Positions 1 through 7,185 of a DNA stretch of 30,551 nt are shown piece by piece. The notes below the pieces were generated by a model. The model ran no database searches. It was not told the origin of the DNA and saw nothing but the letters and a program-made list of their open reading frames with translations. The DNA comes from a virus. The translations under genes were made by a program, and so were the position numbers. Positions within the stretch are counted from its first letter, which is position 1. Every line of letters starts with the position of its first letter. The DNA is taken from the IMG/VR virus record IMGVR_UViG_3300023276_000024, positions 1-30,551 of that record; one strand, written 5' to 3'.

Positions 1-86
1 CAAAAAGAAATATTTAATATTAAAAAAAATTAGGTAGAGTAAAATATTCTATTTAAAATTGCAGACATAAACTAAAATTAAAAACT
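1..86 (+). promoter_or_regulatory. A-rich leader of the first gene, possible promoter
   Basis: Non-coding, very A+T-rich stretch ahead of the first gene. The last part, AAATTAAAAACT directly before the ATG at 87, resembles the leaders at 25299-25315 and 29112-29130, which follow clear TATATTT boxes. No clean TAnnTTTG box is visible here (TATTCTATTT near 45-54 is only a weak candidate), so the promoter may lie before the window. Confidence 0.35.
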
Positions 87-2309
87 ATGAACGAGATGAA
101 TTACGAAGATTTTTTAAAAACAAAAGAAAAGTCATTTATAGATGCAGGTTTTGATGTTAAACAATCAGAACTAAACAAAAATCTATTCGACTTTCAAAAG
201 CACGTCGTACAAATAGCATTAAAAAAAGGCAGATTTGCTTTGTTTCAAGATTGCGGATTAGGTAAGACTATACAGCAGTTGTCATGGGCGCAGCAAGTAT
301 CTAAGCATACAGATAAGCCAGTATTAATATTAGCTCCATTAGCAGTAGTAGCGCAAACTGTAAGAGAGGGAGTTAAATTTGGAATTAAACTAGAACAACT
401 AAACACTAATATAGATAATCCTATCGGAAGTTTAAAAGGTATTTATATTACTAATTACGATCAATTAAAGAATATACAAAACATTGAATCTTTCGCAGGG
501 GTAGTATTAGATGAGAGTAGTATTTTAAAAGGTAAAGATGGAAAGCTATCTACCTTAATTATAAATACGTTTGAAAATACTCCTTATCGTTTAGCTTGCA
601 CAGCTACTCCAAGCCCAAATGACCACATGGAACTAGGGCAGCATAGTCAATTCTTAGGAGCTATGAGTTACTTAGAAATGTTAGCAATGTACTTTGTTCA
701 TGACGGAGGAGAAACAAGTAAATGGAGGTTAAGGAAACACGCAAAAGATGACTTTTGGAAGTACGTATGTACATGGAGTATTGCAATAGATAACCCTTCG
801 ACATTAGGATTTAAAAGTGTTGGATATGAATTACCTGAAATAGAATACGTAGAACATATTATACCAGTTCCAAATGAAACAGATAATTTATTCGGAGATG
901 TTGCTGTAAGTGCTACTGAGTTGCATAGAGATTTAAAGCGTAGTTATGAGAAACGTATTAAAAAAACTATTGAATTAGTTAATACAGACCAAACTATTAT
1001 ATGGACTTTAAAGAATGATGAAGCTACTCATTTGAATAAAGTTATTGAGGACTCTGTAAATGTACAAGGTGCAGATAAGCCACAAGTAAAAGCAGATAGA
1101 TTAAATGGATTTGCAGATAAAGAGTTTACTAATCTAATTACTAAAACATCGATAGCTTCATTTGGAATGAACTATCAACAATGTAACAATATGATATTTA
1201 CGTCATATGATTTTAAATTTGAAGCATTCTATCAAGCTGTAAGGAGATGTTATCGATTCGGGCAAAAAAGGAAAGTAACAGTTCATATATTAGTACCTGA
1301 ATCACAAAAAAATGTAAGAAAAACAATACTAGACAAAGAACAAAAACATAAAGAAATGATAAGAGAAATGGCTAAATACTCAGCAGAAACAGACTACAAA
1401 AGTAGTAATGGTGCAATAGTGGAAAGTAAAGAGATTAAAACAGAAGATTACCATTTAATAAATGGAGATTGCGTACAAGAAACAGCAAAGCTACCGGATA
1501 ACTATGCAGATTTAGTTTTGTTTTCTCCTCCATTTGCAGAGCTGTATGTATATTCTGATAAGTCGGAGGATATGGGTAATGTATCTAATTACAAAGAATT
1601 TGAAAAACACTTTCAATACTTAATACCTGAATTAAAAAGAACTTTAAAAGATGGTAGAATTTGCGCTGTACATTGTATGGACTTACCAATTCAAAAAGGT
1701 AAAGAGGGTTTTATAGGGTTGAGAGATTTTAGCGGTATGTTAATTGATTGGTTTACAAAACAGGGATTTATATACCACGCTAAAACTACAATATGGAAGA
1801 ATCCAGTAACAGAGATGCAAAGAACTAAAGCATTAGGGTTACTGCATAAAACAATTAAAAAGGATAGCGTAATGTCAAGAGTTGGAATACCCGACTACAT
1901 CCTATTCTTTAGAAATGCAGGAGAAAACAAAATACCTATTACACATCAAGCAGAAGATGAAACAAGGGCAGACTATTTACCAGTTGACCTTTGGCAAAAA
2001 TACGCATCTCCTGTTTGGATGGATGTAGATTATAAAAGAACTTTACAATATAGAAGCGGTAGAGATGGTAATGATGAAAAACATATATGCCCCTTACAAT
2101 TAGATACTATTGAAAGAATAATGCACCTTTACTCAAATGAAGGAGAAACAATACTAAGTCCATTCGGAGGCATTGGATCGGAGGGGTTTTGTGCTATTAA
2201 ACATAATAGAAAGTCAATATCTATTGAATTAAAAGAAAGCTACTTTAATCTTAACTTAAAAAACCATAATTCAGCTGTTCAGGAAAACAGTACATTAACA
2301 TTGTTTTAA
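87..2309 (+). CDS. SNF2-like helicase fused to a DNA methyltransferase
   Basis: 740-residue two-part enzyme. The first ~430 residues are a superfamily 2 helicase/translocase: a Walker A-like CGLGKT at 56-61, a DESS Walker B motif at 142-145, TATPSPND (motif III) at 172-179, and RRCYRFGQ (motif VI) near 386-393. The last ~280 residues are an amino-methyltransferase with FSPPF (motif IV) at 479-483 and FGGIGSEG (SAM-binding motif I) at 693-700. Motif IV before motif I is the beta-class order of N4-cytosine or N6-adenine methylases. No nuclease domain is visible, so it probably modifies phage DNA against host restriction, with the ATPase perhaps helping it move on DNA. The stop overlaps the next start (TAATG). 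The target base and site cannot be read from the sequence. Confidence 0.9.
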   Translation: MNEMNYEDFLKTKEKSFIDAGFDVKQSELNKNLFDFQKHVVQIALKKGRFALFQDCGLGKTIQQLSWAQQVSKHTDKPVLILAPLAVVAQTVREGVKFGIKLEQLNTNIDNPIGSLKGIYITNYDQLKNIQNIESFAGVVLDESSILKGKDGKLSTLIINTFENTPYRLACTATPSPNDHMELGQHSQFLGAMSYLEMLAMYFVHDGGETSKWRLRKHAKDDFWKYVCTWSIAIDNPSTLGFKSVGYELPEIEYVEHIIPVPNETDNLFGDVAVSATELHRDLKRSYEKRIKKTIELVNTDQTIIWTLKNDEATHLNKVIEDSVNVQGADKPQVKADRLNGFADKEFTNLITKTSIASFGMNYQQCNNMIFTSYDFKFEAFYQAVRRCYRFGQKRKVTVHILVPESQKNVRKTILDKEQKHKEMIREMAKYSAETDYKSSNGAIVESKEIKTEDYHLINGDCVQETAKLPDNYADLVLFSPPFAELYVYSDKSEDMGNVSNYKEFEKHFQYLIPELKRTLKDGRICAVHCMDLPIQKGKEGFIGLRDFSGMLIDWFTKQGFIYHAKTTIWKNPVTEMQRTKALGLLHKTIKKDSVMSRVGIPDYILFFRNAGENKIPITHQAEDETRADYLPVDLWQKYASPVWMDVDYKRTLQYRSGRDGNDEKHICPLQLDTIERIMHLYSNEGETILSPFGGIGSEGFCAIKHNRKSISIELKESYFNLNLKNHNSAVQENSTLTLF

Positions 2310-2515
2310 TGCAATCTAAGAAGCACAGTATAATAGAGAGCGTAACTAATACCTTAATTGGTTTAGTTACCTCTTTTATTATTCAAATAATAATATACCC
2401 TTTGTTAGATATTCCAGTAACCATATCGCAAAATGTAATAATTACCTTTGTTTTTTTTATTGCTAGTGTATTAAGGGGTTATTTAATTAGAAGATATTTT
2501 AATAAAAAGACATGA
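2309..2515 (+). CDS. DUF7220-like two-helix membrane protein
   Basis: 68-residue membrane protein with two hydrophobic helices (about residues 14-31 and 40-56). The pattern ESVTNTLIGLV, then P-x-x-x-I-P-V-T-I-S-Q-N, then SVLRGYLIRRYFN matches my memory of the small phage family DUF7220, whose function is unknown. It is coupled to the methyltransferase gene by a TAATG overlap and to the next gene by ATGA, so all three are probably translated from one message. It would sit in the inner membrane. Confidence 0.75.
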   Translation: MQSKKHSIIESVTNTLIGLVTSFIIQIIIYPLLDIPVTISQNVIITFVFFIASVLRGYLIRRYFNKKT

Positions 2516-2775
2516 AAAACAAACTAGAAGATAAAAACGCAGTAGAATGGCTTATATTAATCGGACTATTTAAAGCAACTATAGAGCAGAAAAGTATGTT
2601 AATAGGTACAGAGAAGCAGAGAGCAAAGCAGCTATTTAATAACTGGATGAGGCAAGGTACTAACATACTGAGTAAATTTGAAGCTAATTTCACAGATGAA
2701 CAGTTAGAAGAACTTAGCTTATTAGTTGAAACTTCTATGAATGATTTACGTAAAAACATAGTTGTAGTTGATTAA
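2512..2775 (+). CDS. hypothetical protein, helical
   Basis: 87-residue protein, probably alpha-helical and soluble (EKQRAKQLFNNWMRQG, then EQLEELSLLVETSMNDL). It starts by ATGA overlap with the gene before it and ends just before a promoter, so it closes the first operon. I do not recognise the family. An antisense ORF covers the same bases, but the overlap-coupled start supports the + strand reading. Confidence 0.7.
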   Translation: MKNKLEDKNAVEWLILIGLFKATIEQKSMLIGTEKQRAKQLFNNWMRQGTNILSKFEANFTDEQLEELSLLVETSMNDLRKNIVVVD

Positions 2776-2785
2776 ATAATTTTAG

Positions 2786-2793
2786 TATATTTG
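2786..2793 (+). promoter_or_regulatory. Bacteroidota-type -7 box (TATATTTG)
   Basis: TATATTTG is a perfect match to the Bacteroidota -7 consensus TAnnTTTG. A TTG lies 21 nt upstream (2762-2764), within the usual spacing of a -33 element. Transcription should begin around 2798-2800, on or next to the GTG start of the sigma-like gene. The same TAGTATATTT core recurs at 25286 and 29100. Confidence 0.65.
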
Positions 2794-2798
2794 CAATA

Positions 2799-3275
2799 GT
2801 GAATGAAGATTTTATAAAAGAGAAAAGGCAAGTAATAGAAACAGCTTGTAAAAACATCTGTAAGCATTCCGATATTTGGAGAGATTTATCACAGGAGGTA
2901 AACATATACTTTCTAACTAATGCACTACCTGAGAATCTTAATAAGATAGACGGATTTATTTTCGTAGTGGCTTATAAGATGTTTCACTTGTCGGGTAGCG
3001 AATTTAACCGTTTGCACTTTGATAATGTTTTAAAGGAATCTACAGAACTTGACTACTTAAAAGCTGACGATATTCCGTACATTAGTAACAATGTTTACAA
3101 GGAGTATTTAGAGCAAGTTAAACAGCTAGACGAAATGGAGCGTATTTGGGTAGAGGAAATAGTAAAAAGAAACTTATCTATAAAACTATTCAGCGACCAT
3201 ACAGGAATACACAGAACCACAGCTAAGGAACGAATGAATAGTATATACGAAAAACTAAGAAAGAATAACAAATGA
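2799..3275 (+). CDS. sigma factor-like protein
   Basis: 158-residue protein that looks like a shortened sigma-70-family factor. Residues ~25-60 (DIWRDLSQEVNIYFL, then FIFVVAYKMF) resemble region 2, where host sigma factors carry E-D-L-V-Q-E-V. Residues ~125-155 (LSIKLFSDHTGIHRTTAKERMNSIYEKLRK) form a region 4-type helix-turn-helix. Similar short proteins occur in Flavobacteriia phages. It could redirect host RNA polymerase to phage promoters. The start is GTG: an in-frame TGA at 2769 blocks longer versions and the next Met is residue 61. The promoter places the GTG almost at the transcript 5' end. Alternative: a DNA-binding regulator without sigma activity. Confidence 0.65.
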   Translation: MNEDFIKEKRQVIETACKNICKHSDIWRDLSQEVNIYFLTNALPENLNKIDGFIFVVAYKMFHLSGSEFNRLHFDNVLKESTELDYLKADDIPYISNNVYKEYLEQVKQLDEMERIWVEEIVKRNLSIKLFSDHTGIHRTTAKERMNSIYEKLRKNNK

Positions 3276-3520
3276 GTATAATAATAATTAGCATAATATC
3301 TATCTTAGGATGGACTGATATATTTAAACAAACATTCACAACTACAGAGGGGTTTAATTATAAGTATAAGGCAATAAGTAAAATACTTTATGCAATAGAT
3401 TATAAGCCTTTAAATTGTGCCTATTGCTTATCGTTTTGGGTAGGGTTAATATTTTCTATTGGTTTACTAGACATTTCTTATATGGTTATATTTTTATACT
3501 TTGCTAGAACTAGAGAATAA
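3272..3520 (+). CDS. small membrane protein with a CxxC motif
   Basis: 82-residue protein with an N-terminal hydrophobic helix and a second hydrophobic stretch near residues 50-78. Between them is NCAYCLSFWVGL, a C-x2-C motif next to aromatic residues, a pattern I associate with small membrane proteins of Bacteroidota phages. The cysteines could bind metal or form a disulfide. It is translationally coupled to both neighbours (ATGA and TAATG). Function unknown. Confidence 0.7.
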   Translation: MSIIIISIISILGWTDIFKQTFTTTEGFNYKYKAISKILYAIDYKPLNCAYCLSFWVGLIFSIGLLDISYMVIFLYFARTRE

Positions 3521-3930
3521 TGGATTACAGAAAACTAAAATGGGGAGCTTTAAAGAGCTATGGAACTAAGCTAGGAATAGATACTAAAGGAATGACTAAA
3601 GATGTTCTCTTAGAGTGGTTAGATGCGATGCCCGATGTAGCGCATGGAATAGAGGAGCTAAAGCCTTTTACAGGTATTAAACAGCACCACCCATTGTTTG
3701 ATGAAATAAAAGATTACATTCCATATTTAAAAGCCTTTAAGAAACTCAAAGCAGTATCTCCAGTGCCTGAAGTGAATAAGGCAATAGCTACTTTATTTCT
3801 AAAATACATTGAGGAGCAGAAAAACATACGTATTAATTTAGGATGTGGAAGATGTAAGCATAGTTATTATGAGAGAATGATAGCAGGATATAATAGACTA
3901 GTAGACGAGTATGGAGGAGAACGTATATAG
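3520..3930 (+). CDS. hypothetical protein with SAP-like and CxxC motifs
   Basis: 136-residue protein. Residues ~7-36 (LKWGALKSYGTKLGIDTKGMTKDVLLEWLD) have the shape of a SAP-type DNA-binding helix pair. The C-terminus has LGCGRCKHSYYERM, a C-x2-C knuckle that may hold zinc. A nucleic acid-binding role is plausible but inferred. The start overlaps the previous stop (TAATG). Confidence 0.7.
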   Translation: MDYRKLKWGALKSYGTKLGIDTKGMTKDVLLEWLDAMPDVAHGIEELKPFTGIKQHHPLFDEIKDYIPYLKAFKKLKAVSPVPEVNKAIATLFLKYIEEQKNIRINLGCGRCKHSYYERMIAGYNRLVDEYGGERI

Positions 3931-4066
3931 CTACTGCTTAGAAGTACATGAAGATGGTAACCTTTACATGGTAACTGAGTATATGAATGGATATATTACG
4001 ATATGGGCAGCGAATGCAACTATTGAAACAGAAGGCGAAGTATATTTTATTAACCTATATGAATGA
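3911..4066 (+). CDS. small hypothetical protein (51 aa)
   Basis: Reads MEENVYSYCLEVHEDG and ends INLYE. It begins inside the end of the previous gene (20-base overlap) and has a compact, aromatic-rich composition with alternating hydrophobic residues that suggests a small beta fold (NLYMVTEYMNGYITIWAAN). No family recognised. The dense packing of this block supports it being real. Confidence 0.55.
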   Translation: MEENVYSYCLEVHEDGNLYMVTEYMNGYITIWAANATIETEGEVYFINLYE

Positions 4067-4158
4067 AGATTAAAAAAGGTTTAGATATGTTTACAAAAGT
4101 TTATAAAAGTAAACAGATTTGTTTACAAAATAGCTACTCCAGTAACAAAAGACAATAA
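4063..4158 (+). CDS. possible minigene (31 aa), doubtful
   Basis: Begins ATGAAGATTAAA with an ATGA overlap on the previous stop, as its neighbours do. The 31-residue product (MKIKKGLDMFTKVYKSKQ...) is lysine-rich and featureless, and most of it lies over the GTTTAYAAAA repeats. It may be a chance ORF in a non-coding control region. Confidence 0.25.
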   Translation: MKIKKGLDMFTKVYKSKQICLQNSYSSNKRQ

Positions 4159-4178
4159 GTAGTTACAGAAATAGTTAC
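4089..4178 (+). repeat. GTTTAYAAAA direct repeats and GTAAC/GTTAC cluster
   Basis: GTTTACAAAA at 4089-4098, GTTTATAAAA at 4099-4108 and GTTTACAAAA at 4121-4130, with an inverted GTAAAC at 4109-4114. These are followed by AGTAAC (4141-4146) and two AGTTAC sites (4161-4166 and 4173-4178). Such spaced direct and inverted repeats look like binding sites for a regulator or replication protein. No protein is assigned. Confidence 0.5.
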
Positions 4179-4201
4179 TATAGTATTAAACCAAAACAAA
4201 G

Positions 4202-4375
4202 ATGAGTAAGAAATTAAAAGCGAGTTGGAAAAACAAAGATGGGAATATTATAACAGTAGAAGCTCCTGACTTTGATTTAGAAAAGTTAAAAAAGAAAGTA
4301 AACTATTATAACATATCAAATAATAAAGTAAAATACAATGGAAAACATATTAGAAAAAGCCATAGAACAACTTGA
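4202..4375 (+). CDS. small basic hypothetical protein (57 aa)
   Basis: MSKKLKASWKNKDGN at the start and HIRKSHRTT at the end. It is rich in Lys and Arg, with two short predicted beta stretches (GNIITVEAPDFD, KVKYNGKHI). It follows a ~43-nt gap after the repeats and an A-rich leader, so it could be the first gene of the next mini-operon. The next ORF starts inside it. Family unknown. Confidence 0.55.
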   Translation: MSKKLKASWKNKDGNIITVEAPDFDLEKLKKKVNYYNISNNKVKYNGKHIRKSHRTT

Positions 4376-4463
4376 AAGAGTAAAGAGGGGGGAGATGCCA
4401 ACAGAAGAAGGTAAGAAGCTAATAGGTAAAATAAGCTATTTTAAATCTATTTTAGAAAAATGA
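4338..4463 (+). CDS. small helical hypothetical protein (41 aa)
   Basis: MENILEKAIEQLERVKRGEMP, then a second helix ending KSILEK. It has the shape of a helical hairpin. It begins inside the previous ORF and ends with ATGA overlap onto the next. The composition is protein-like, but the size limits certainty. Confidence 0.5.
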   Translation: MENILEKAIEQLERVKRGEMPTEEGKKLIGKISYFKSILEK

Positions 4464-4624
4464 AGATTAAACGTAAACACTATAAAGCCCTACAGTATGC
4501 CTCCTTAATTCAGAGGTGGAAATACTTGCCCAGTAACTTTATATTTCAGGTAGTACAAAATAGCAAGGTAGATGAAACAATGTTAAACAGAAATAGAATA
4601 GAGCAGAATGATAAAAGAATTTGA
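4460..4624 (+). CDS. small basic hypothetical protein (54 aa)
   Basis: Starts MKIKRKHYKALQYASLIQRW by ATGA overlap with the gene before it. The product is basic with an amphipathic helix at the front. No family recognised. Confidence 0.45.
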   Translation: MKIKRKHYKALQYASLIQRWKYLPSNFIFQVVQNSKVDETMLNRNRIEQNDKRI

Positions 4625-4766
4625 AGAAATGGACTGGAGTAAAGAATACACATACAAAGAAAAAAAGATATACATTAGCTACGAAACTAAGAAGTATATT
4701 TTATGCTCATTCTACGAGAGTGGGAAAGGAACTTTTAAACTAGATAAAACAGAATTTCATGGTTAA
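4608..4766 (+). CDS. small hypothetical protein (52 aa)
   Basis: MIKEFEEMDWSKEYTYKEKK, then a beta-rich stretch (IYISYETKKYILCSFYESG). It overlaps the previous ORF by 17 bases and the next by 8, as in the rest of this block. Aromatic-rich and plausible as a small fold, but unrecognised. Confidence 0.5.
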   Translation: MIKEFEEMDWSKEYTYKEKKIYISYETKKYILCSFYESGKGTFKLDKTEFHG

Positions 4767-4842
4767 TATAGTGATATTTAGTTGGGCTTTAGCAGGAGCT
4801 ATTATCGCATATATTTTAATCGAAAGATATTTAAAAGAATAA
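4759..4842 (+). CDS. single-pass membrane micropeptide (27 aa)
   Basis: MVNIVIFSWALAGAIIAYIL followed by IERYLKE: one hydrophobic helix with a charged tail, the pattern of phage membrane micropeptides. It is embedded between overlapping ORFs. Its size makes it easy to miss; coding is inferred from the clean helix and the context. Confidence 0.45.
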   Translation: MVNIVIFSWALAGAIIAYILIERYLKE

Positions 4843-4843
4843 T

Positions 4844-4984
4844 ATGATAAAACTATTTACTGTAGGCTATCAAATCTACTTAATACCGACTATTAAATTT
4901 ACCCACTCAAAGACATTGAATGGATATAGAGCCTTAGAATTTATATGGTTAAATTGGGGAGTAGAAATAAGACTAAGTAAATAG
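4844..4984 (+). CDS. small hypothetical protein (46 aa)
   Basis: Starts MIKLFTVGYQIYLIPT and ends LNWGVEIRLSK. Beta-like, with several aromatics. It starts one base after the previous stop. No family recognised; an antisense ORF across it has no coupling to any neighbour. Confidence 0.45.
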   Translation: MIKLFTVGYQIYLIPTIKFTHSKTLNGYRALEFIWLNWGVEIRLSK

Positions 4985-4986
4985 AT

Positions 4987-5160
4987 ATGCCTGACATTAG
5001 TATGTGCAAAAATAAAGAATGCAAGTTTAAAAAAGACTGCTATAGATTTACAGCTATTCCTAGCGAGTTTATGCAAGTCTATGGAGATTTTAATTGTAAA
5101 GATAAAGTAGCAATAGATACATTTTTCTGGAGCAATAAACATCTTAACAAAAAGAAATGA
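4987..5160 (+). CDS. small cysteine-rich protein (57 aa)
   Basis: MPDISMCKNKECKFKKDCYR, then FMQVYGDFNCKD. Cysteines at 7, 12, 18 and 37 and the YRF and YGDF patterns resemble a family of very small phage proteins that probably hold a zinc ion. It ends by ATGA overlap with the HExxH gene. Confidence is fair because the cysteine spacing looks like that family as I remember it. Confidence 0.6.
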   Translation: MPDISMCKNKECKFKKDCYRFTAIPSEFMQVYGDFNCKDKVAIDTFFWSNKHLNKKK

Positions 5161-5444
5161 TTAACTTAGTAGATAAATGGCAAAGCAAACTGAACTTAAA
5201 AGAGTGGAGCTTTCCAATACAAGAGATACTACCTACTCAAGTAGTTTATGATAATGACTGCCCAGTTAAAGACAGATACTTTATAGGAATAGAAATAGAC
5301 CAAGAAAACAAGACAGGAACTATCTACCACGATAGAGAATTAACAGAAGCAGATATAATACATGAGCTACTTCATGTTAAGTATCCTGAGAAAGATGAAG
5401 ACTGGATTAATACAACAGAGAATATAATACTAAACAATGAATAA
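5157..5444 (+). CDS. small metallopeptidase-like protein (HExxH)
   Basis: 95 residues with HELLH at 69-73, the zinc-binding signature of zincin metallopeptidases. Acidic residues after it (EKDEDW, 78-83) could supply the third ligand. The N-terminus (VDKWQSKLNLKEWSF) and the spaced beta strands resemble SprT/ImmA-like minimal zincins. It lies between the minigenes and the terminase, overlapping both. It could cleave a host or virion protein, or the zinc site could be structural. Confidence 0.65.
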   Translation: MINLVDKWQSKLNLKEWSFPIQEILPTQVVYDNDCPVKDRYFIGIEIDQENKTGTIYHDRELTEADIIHELLHVKYPEKDEDWINTTENIILNNE

Positions 5445-5892
5445 AGAGCTTACACCTAAAGAACAAAAATTTGCTGAGCTATGTGTTAGCTTAGGGAATC
5501 AAACAGAAGCGTATAGACAGGCTTATAATGTGTCTAATAAGGATGCTGAATGGTTAACTTCTAAAGCAAGTCACATAGCAGCAAAGGACAATGTTAGGGC
5601 AACCATCCAGAACCTTAAAGGAGAAGTAAGTATTCAACATGGAATAGACAGAGCTTTTATTCTTAAAGGTTACTTAGAAATCATAAGCGATGCAGACTAC
5701 ACATTCCAACTAGGAGCAGATAACACGCTTTCTAAAGAAGATAAACAAGCATTCTATAGGGTTATGAACCAGACTAAGAATACAGACAAGCTAAGAGCTT
5801 TAGAATCCATTGCTAAAATGATGGGGTTAAATGAACCTGAAGTGGTGGAGCATAACCATATAGTAAAAACTTACAAGACAAACTGGGGATAA
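5437..5892 (+). CDS. terS: terminase small subunit
   Basis: 151-residue DNA-recognition subunit of the packaging motor. The N-terminus, LTPKEQKFAELCVSLGNQTE followed by AYRQAYN, is the signature of the Terminase_2 family, with a helix-turn-helix that binds the packaging site. The middle (DYTFQLGADNTLSKEDKQAF) and C-terminal helix (residues 112-135) would form the ring and the contact to the large subunit. It lies directly before the large subunit gene. Confidence 0.85.
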   Translation: MNKELTPKEQKFAELCVSLGNQTEAYRQAYNVSNKDAEWLTSKASHIAAKDNVRATIQNLKGEVSIQHGIDRAFILKGYLEIISDADYTFQLGADNTLSKEDKQAFYRVMNQTKNTDKLRALESIAKMMGLNEPEVVEHNHIVKTYKTNWG

Positions 5893-7101
5893 TTGGAGGA
5901 GGTAGATTTATATAGACCACACCCAAAGCAGAGGGAGATACATAAAGCCTTAGACACTGACATCAAATACTGTATAGTTTCTATAGGTCGGCAGTTTGGG
6001 AAGTCTACACTAGGAGAGAACCAAAGTATAAAATGGGCTTTAGAAAATAACCACTGGAAAATTGGTTGGGTATCTCCAATATACAAACAAGCTAAAAAAG
6101 TTTTTAAGGACATAGAGAAAGCTCTAATAGGATGCAAATTTGTTTCTAATGTAAATAGAGGTGATTTGATTATAGAGTTCGATACAGGCTGCTCTATTCA
6201 ATTCTACTCAGCAGATGCCTACGATTCTATTAGGGGTGAAACATTCGATGCTTTGATTTGTGATGAGTTCGCATTCTTTAGACCTGAAGCATGGAATGAA
6301 GTACTAAAAGCTACTGTTCTGGTTAGAGGTAAAAAGGTATTAATCTTATCAACTCCAAAAGGCAAAAACCAATTTTACAATCTGTTTAATCTAGCAGAGC
6401 ATAATAGCAACTATATTTCATTCAGAGGTAGCAGCTACGATAATCCATTTATAGACCCCGAAGAAATAAAGGAAGCTCAAAGGAACTTACCAGACCACGT
6501 ATTTAAACAGGAGTATCTAGCAGAGTTCTTAGATAATGGCTCTAGTGTATTCCGAAATATAAAAGAATGTATTAAAAGCTCTGTAAATACGTCTAGCCTT
6601 TATGCAGGGATAGACTTAGGTAGGTCAGATGATTATACAGTACTAACGATAGTCGATAGTAATAACATAGAGGTCTATTCTGAAAGGTGGCGACACATGG
6701 AATGGAGTGCTATAATTAATAACATTGTAGAGCAGCTAAATAAGTACAGACCTAATACCTTAGTAGAAAGTAATGGAGCGCAGGATGCTATCTTTGAACA
6801 GATACGTAATAAGGTAGCTTATAATAAGAACTCTATACAGCCTTTCGTTACTACTTCCAAAAGTAAGCAGAATATAGTAGAGGATTTAATAGTACAGTTT
6901 GAGAATAAAGAGATAGGTATAATAGGACACGACTGGCAGATTAATGAGCTAGAGGTTTTTACCTATGAATACAACCTAAAGACTAGAGCAATTAAGTACA
7001 GCGCACCTACAGGACTCCATGACGATTATGTAATGAGTAGAGCAATAACTAACCATGCTCTTAAAACCATGAAAAGCTCAGGCAAGTATTTTGTGTATTA
7101 A
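5893..7101 (+). CDS. terL: terminase large subunit
   Basis: 402-residue packaging motor. ATPase half: GRQFGKST at 32-39 (Walker A) and ALICDEF with D124-E125 (Walker B), then LSTPKG (motif III). The nuclease half is RNase H-like: D241 in AGIDLGRSDDY, E292 in LVESNGAQ, and D377-D378 in HDDYVMS. The start is TTG, placed directly after the terS stop with no gap; no ATG exists until well into the ATPase fold. It drives DNA into the prohead and cuts the concatemer. Its length is at the short end for the family but all motifs are present. Confidence 0.95.
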   Translation: MEEVDLYRPHPKQREIHKALDTDIKYCIVSIGRQFGKSTLGENQSIKWALENNHWKIGWVSPIYKQAKKVFKDIEKALIGCKFVSNVNRGDLIIEFDTGCSIQFYSADAYDSIRGETFDALICDEFAFFRPEAWNEVLKATVLVRGKKVLILSTPKGKNQFYNLFNLAEHNSNYISFRGSSYDNPFIDPEEIKEAQRNLPDHVFKQEYLAEFLDNGSSVFRNIKECIKSSVNTSSLYAGIDLGRSDDYTVLTIVDSNNIEVYSERWRHMEWSAIINNIVEQLNKYRPNTLVESNGAQDAIFEQIRNKVAYNKNSIQPFVTTSKSKQNIVEDLIVQFENKEIGIIGHDWQINELEVFTYEYNLKTRAIKYSAPTGLHDDYVMSRAITNHALKTMKSSGKYFVY

Positions 7102-7126
7102 CGTTAATTACTTCAATGCACTAATT

Positions 7127-7142
7127 CAATTAATATTAATTG
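7127..7142. repeat. 16-bp perfect palindrome between terL and tail genes
   Basis: CAATTAATATTAATTG is its own reverse complement. It lies 10 nt upstream of leader copy A. A regulator-binding site is possible, but A/T-only palindromes are more likely by chance in AT-rich DNA. Confidence 0.35.
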
Positions 7143-7152
7143 CTTTAATTAT

Positions 7153-7185
7153 ACAACTAAACAATAATTTTACAATAGACAATAT
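7153..7185 (+). promoter_or_regulatory. bipartite leader, copy A (tail operon)
   Basis: ACAACTAA (7153-7160), 11 nt, then ACAATAGACAAT (7172-7183), two bases, then ATG of the tail chaperone gene. Three other sites have the same two blocks with the same 11-nt spacing (16476, 18760, 29530). It is probably the start region or 5' leader of the tail transcript. No perfect TAnnTTTG box precedes it (TTTAATTAT only). Confidence 0.65.

Noticed and set aside
7127-7142. CAATTAATATTAATTG as a firm operator
   Set aside because: Almost only A and T in AT-rich DNA and not repeated elsewhere; listed as a weak feature only.
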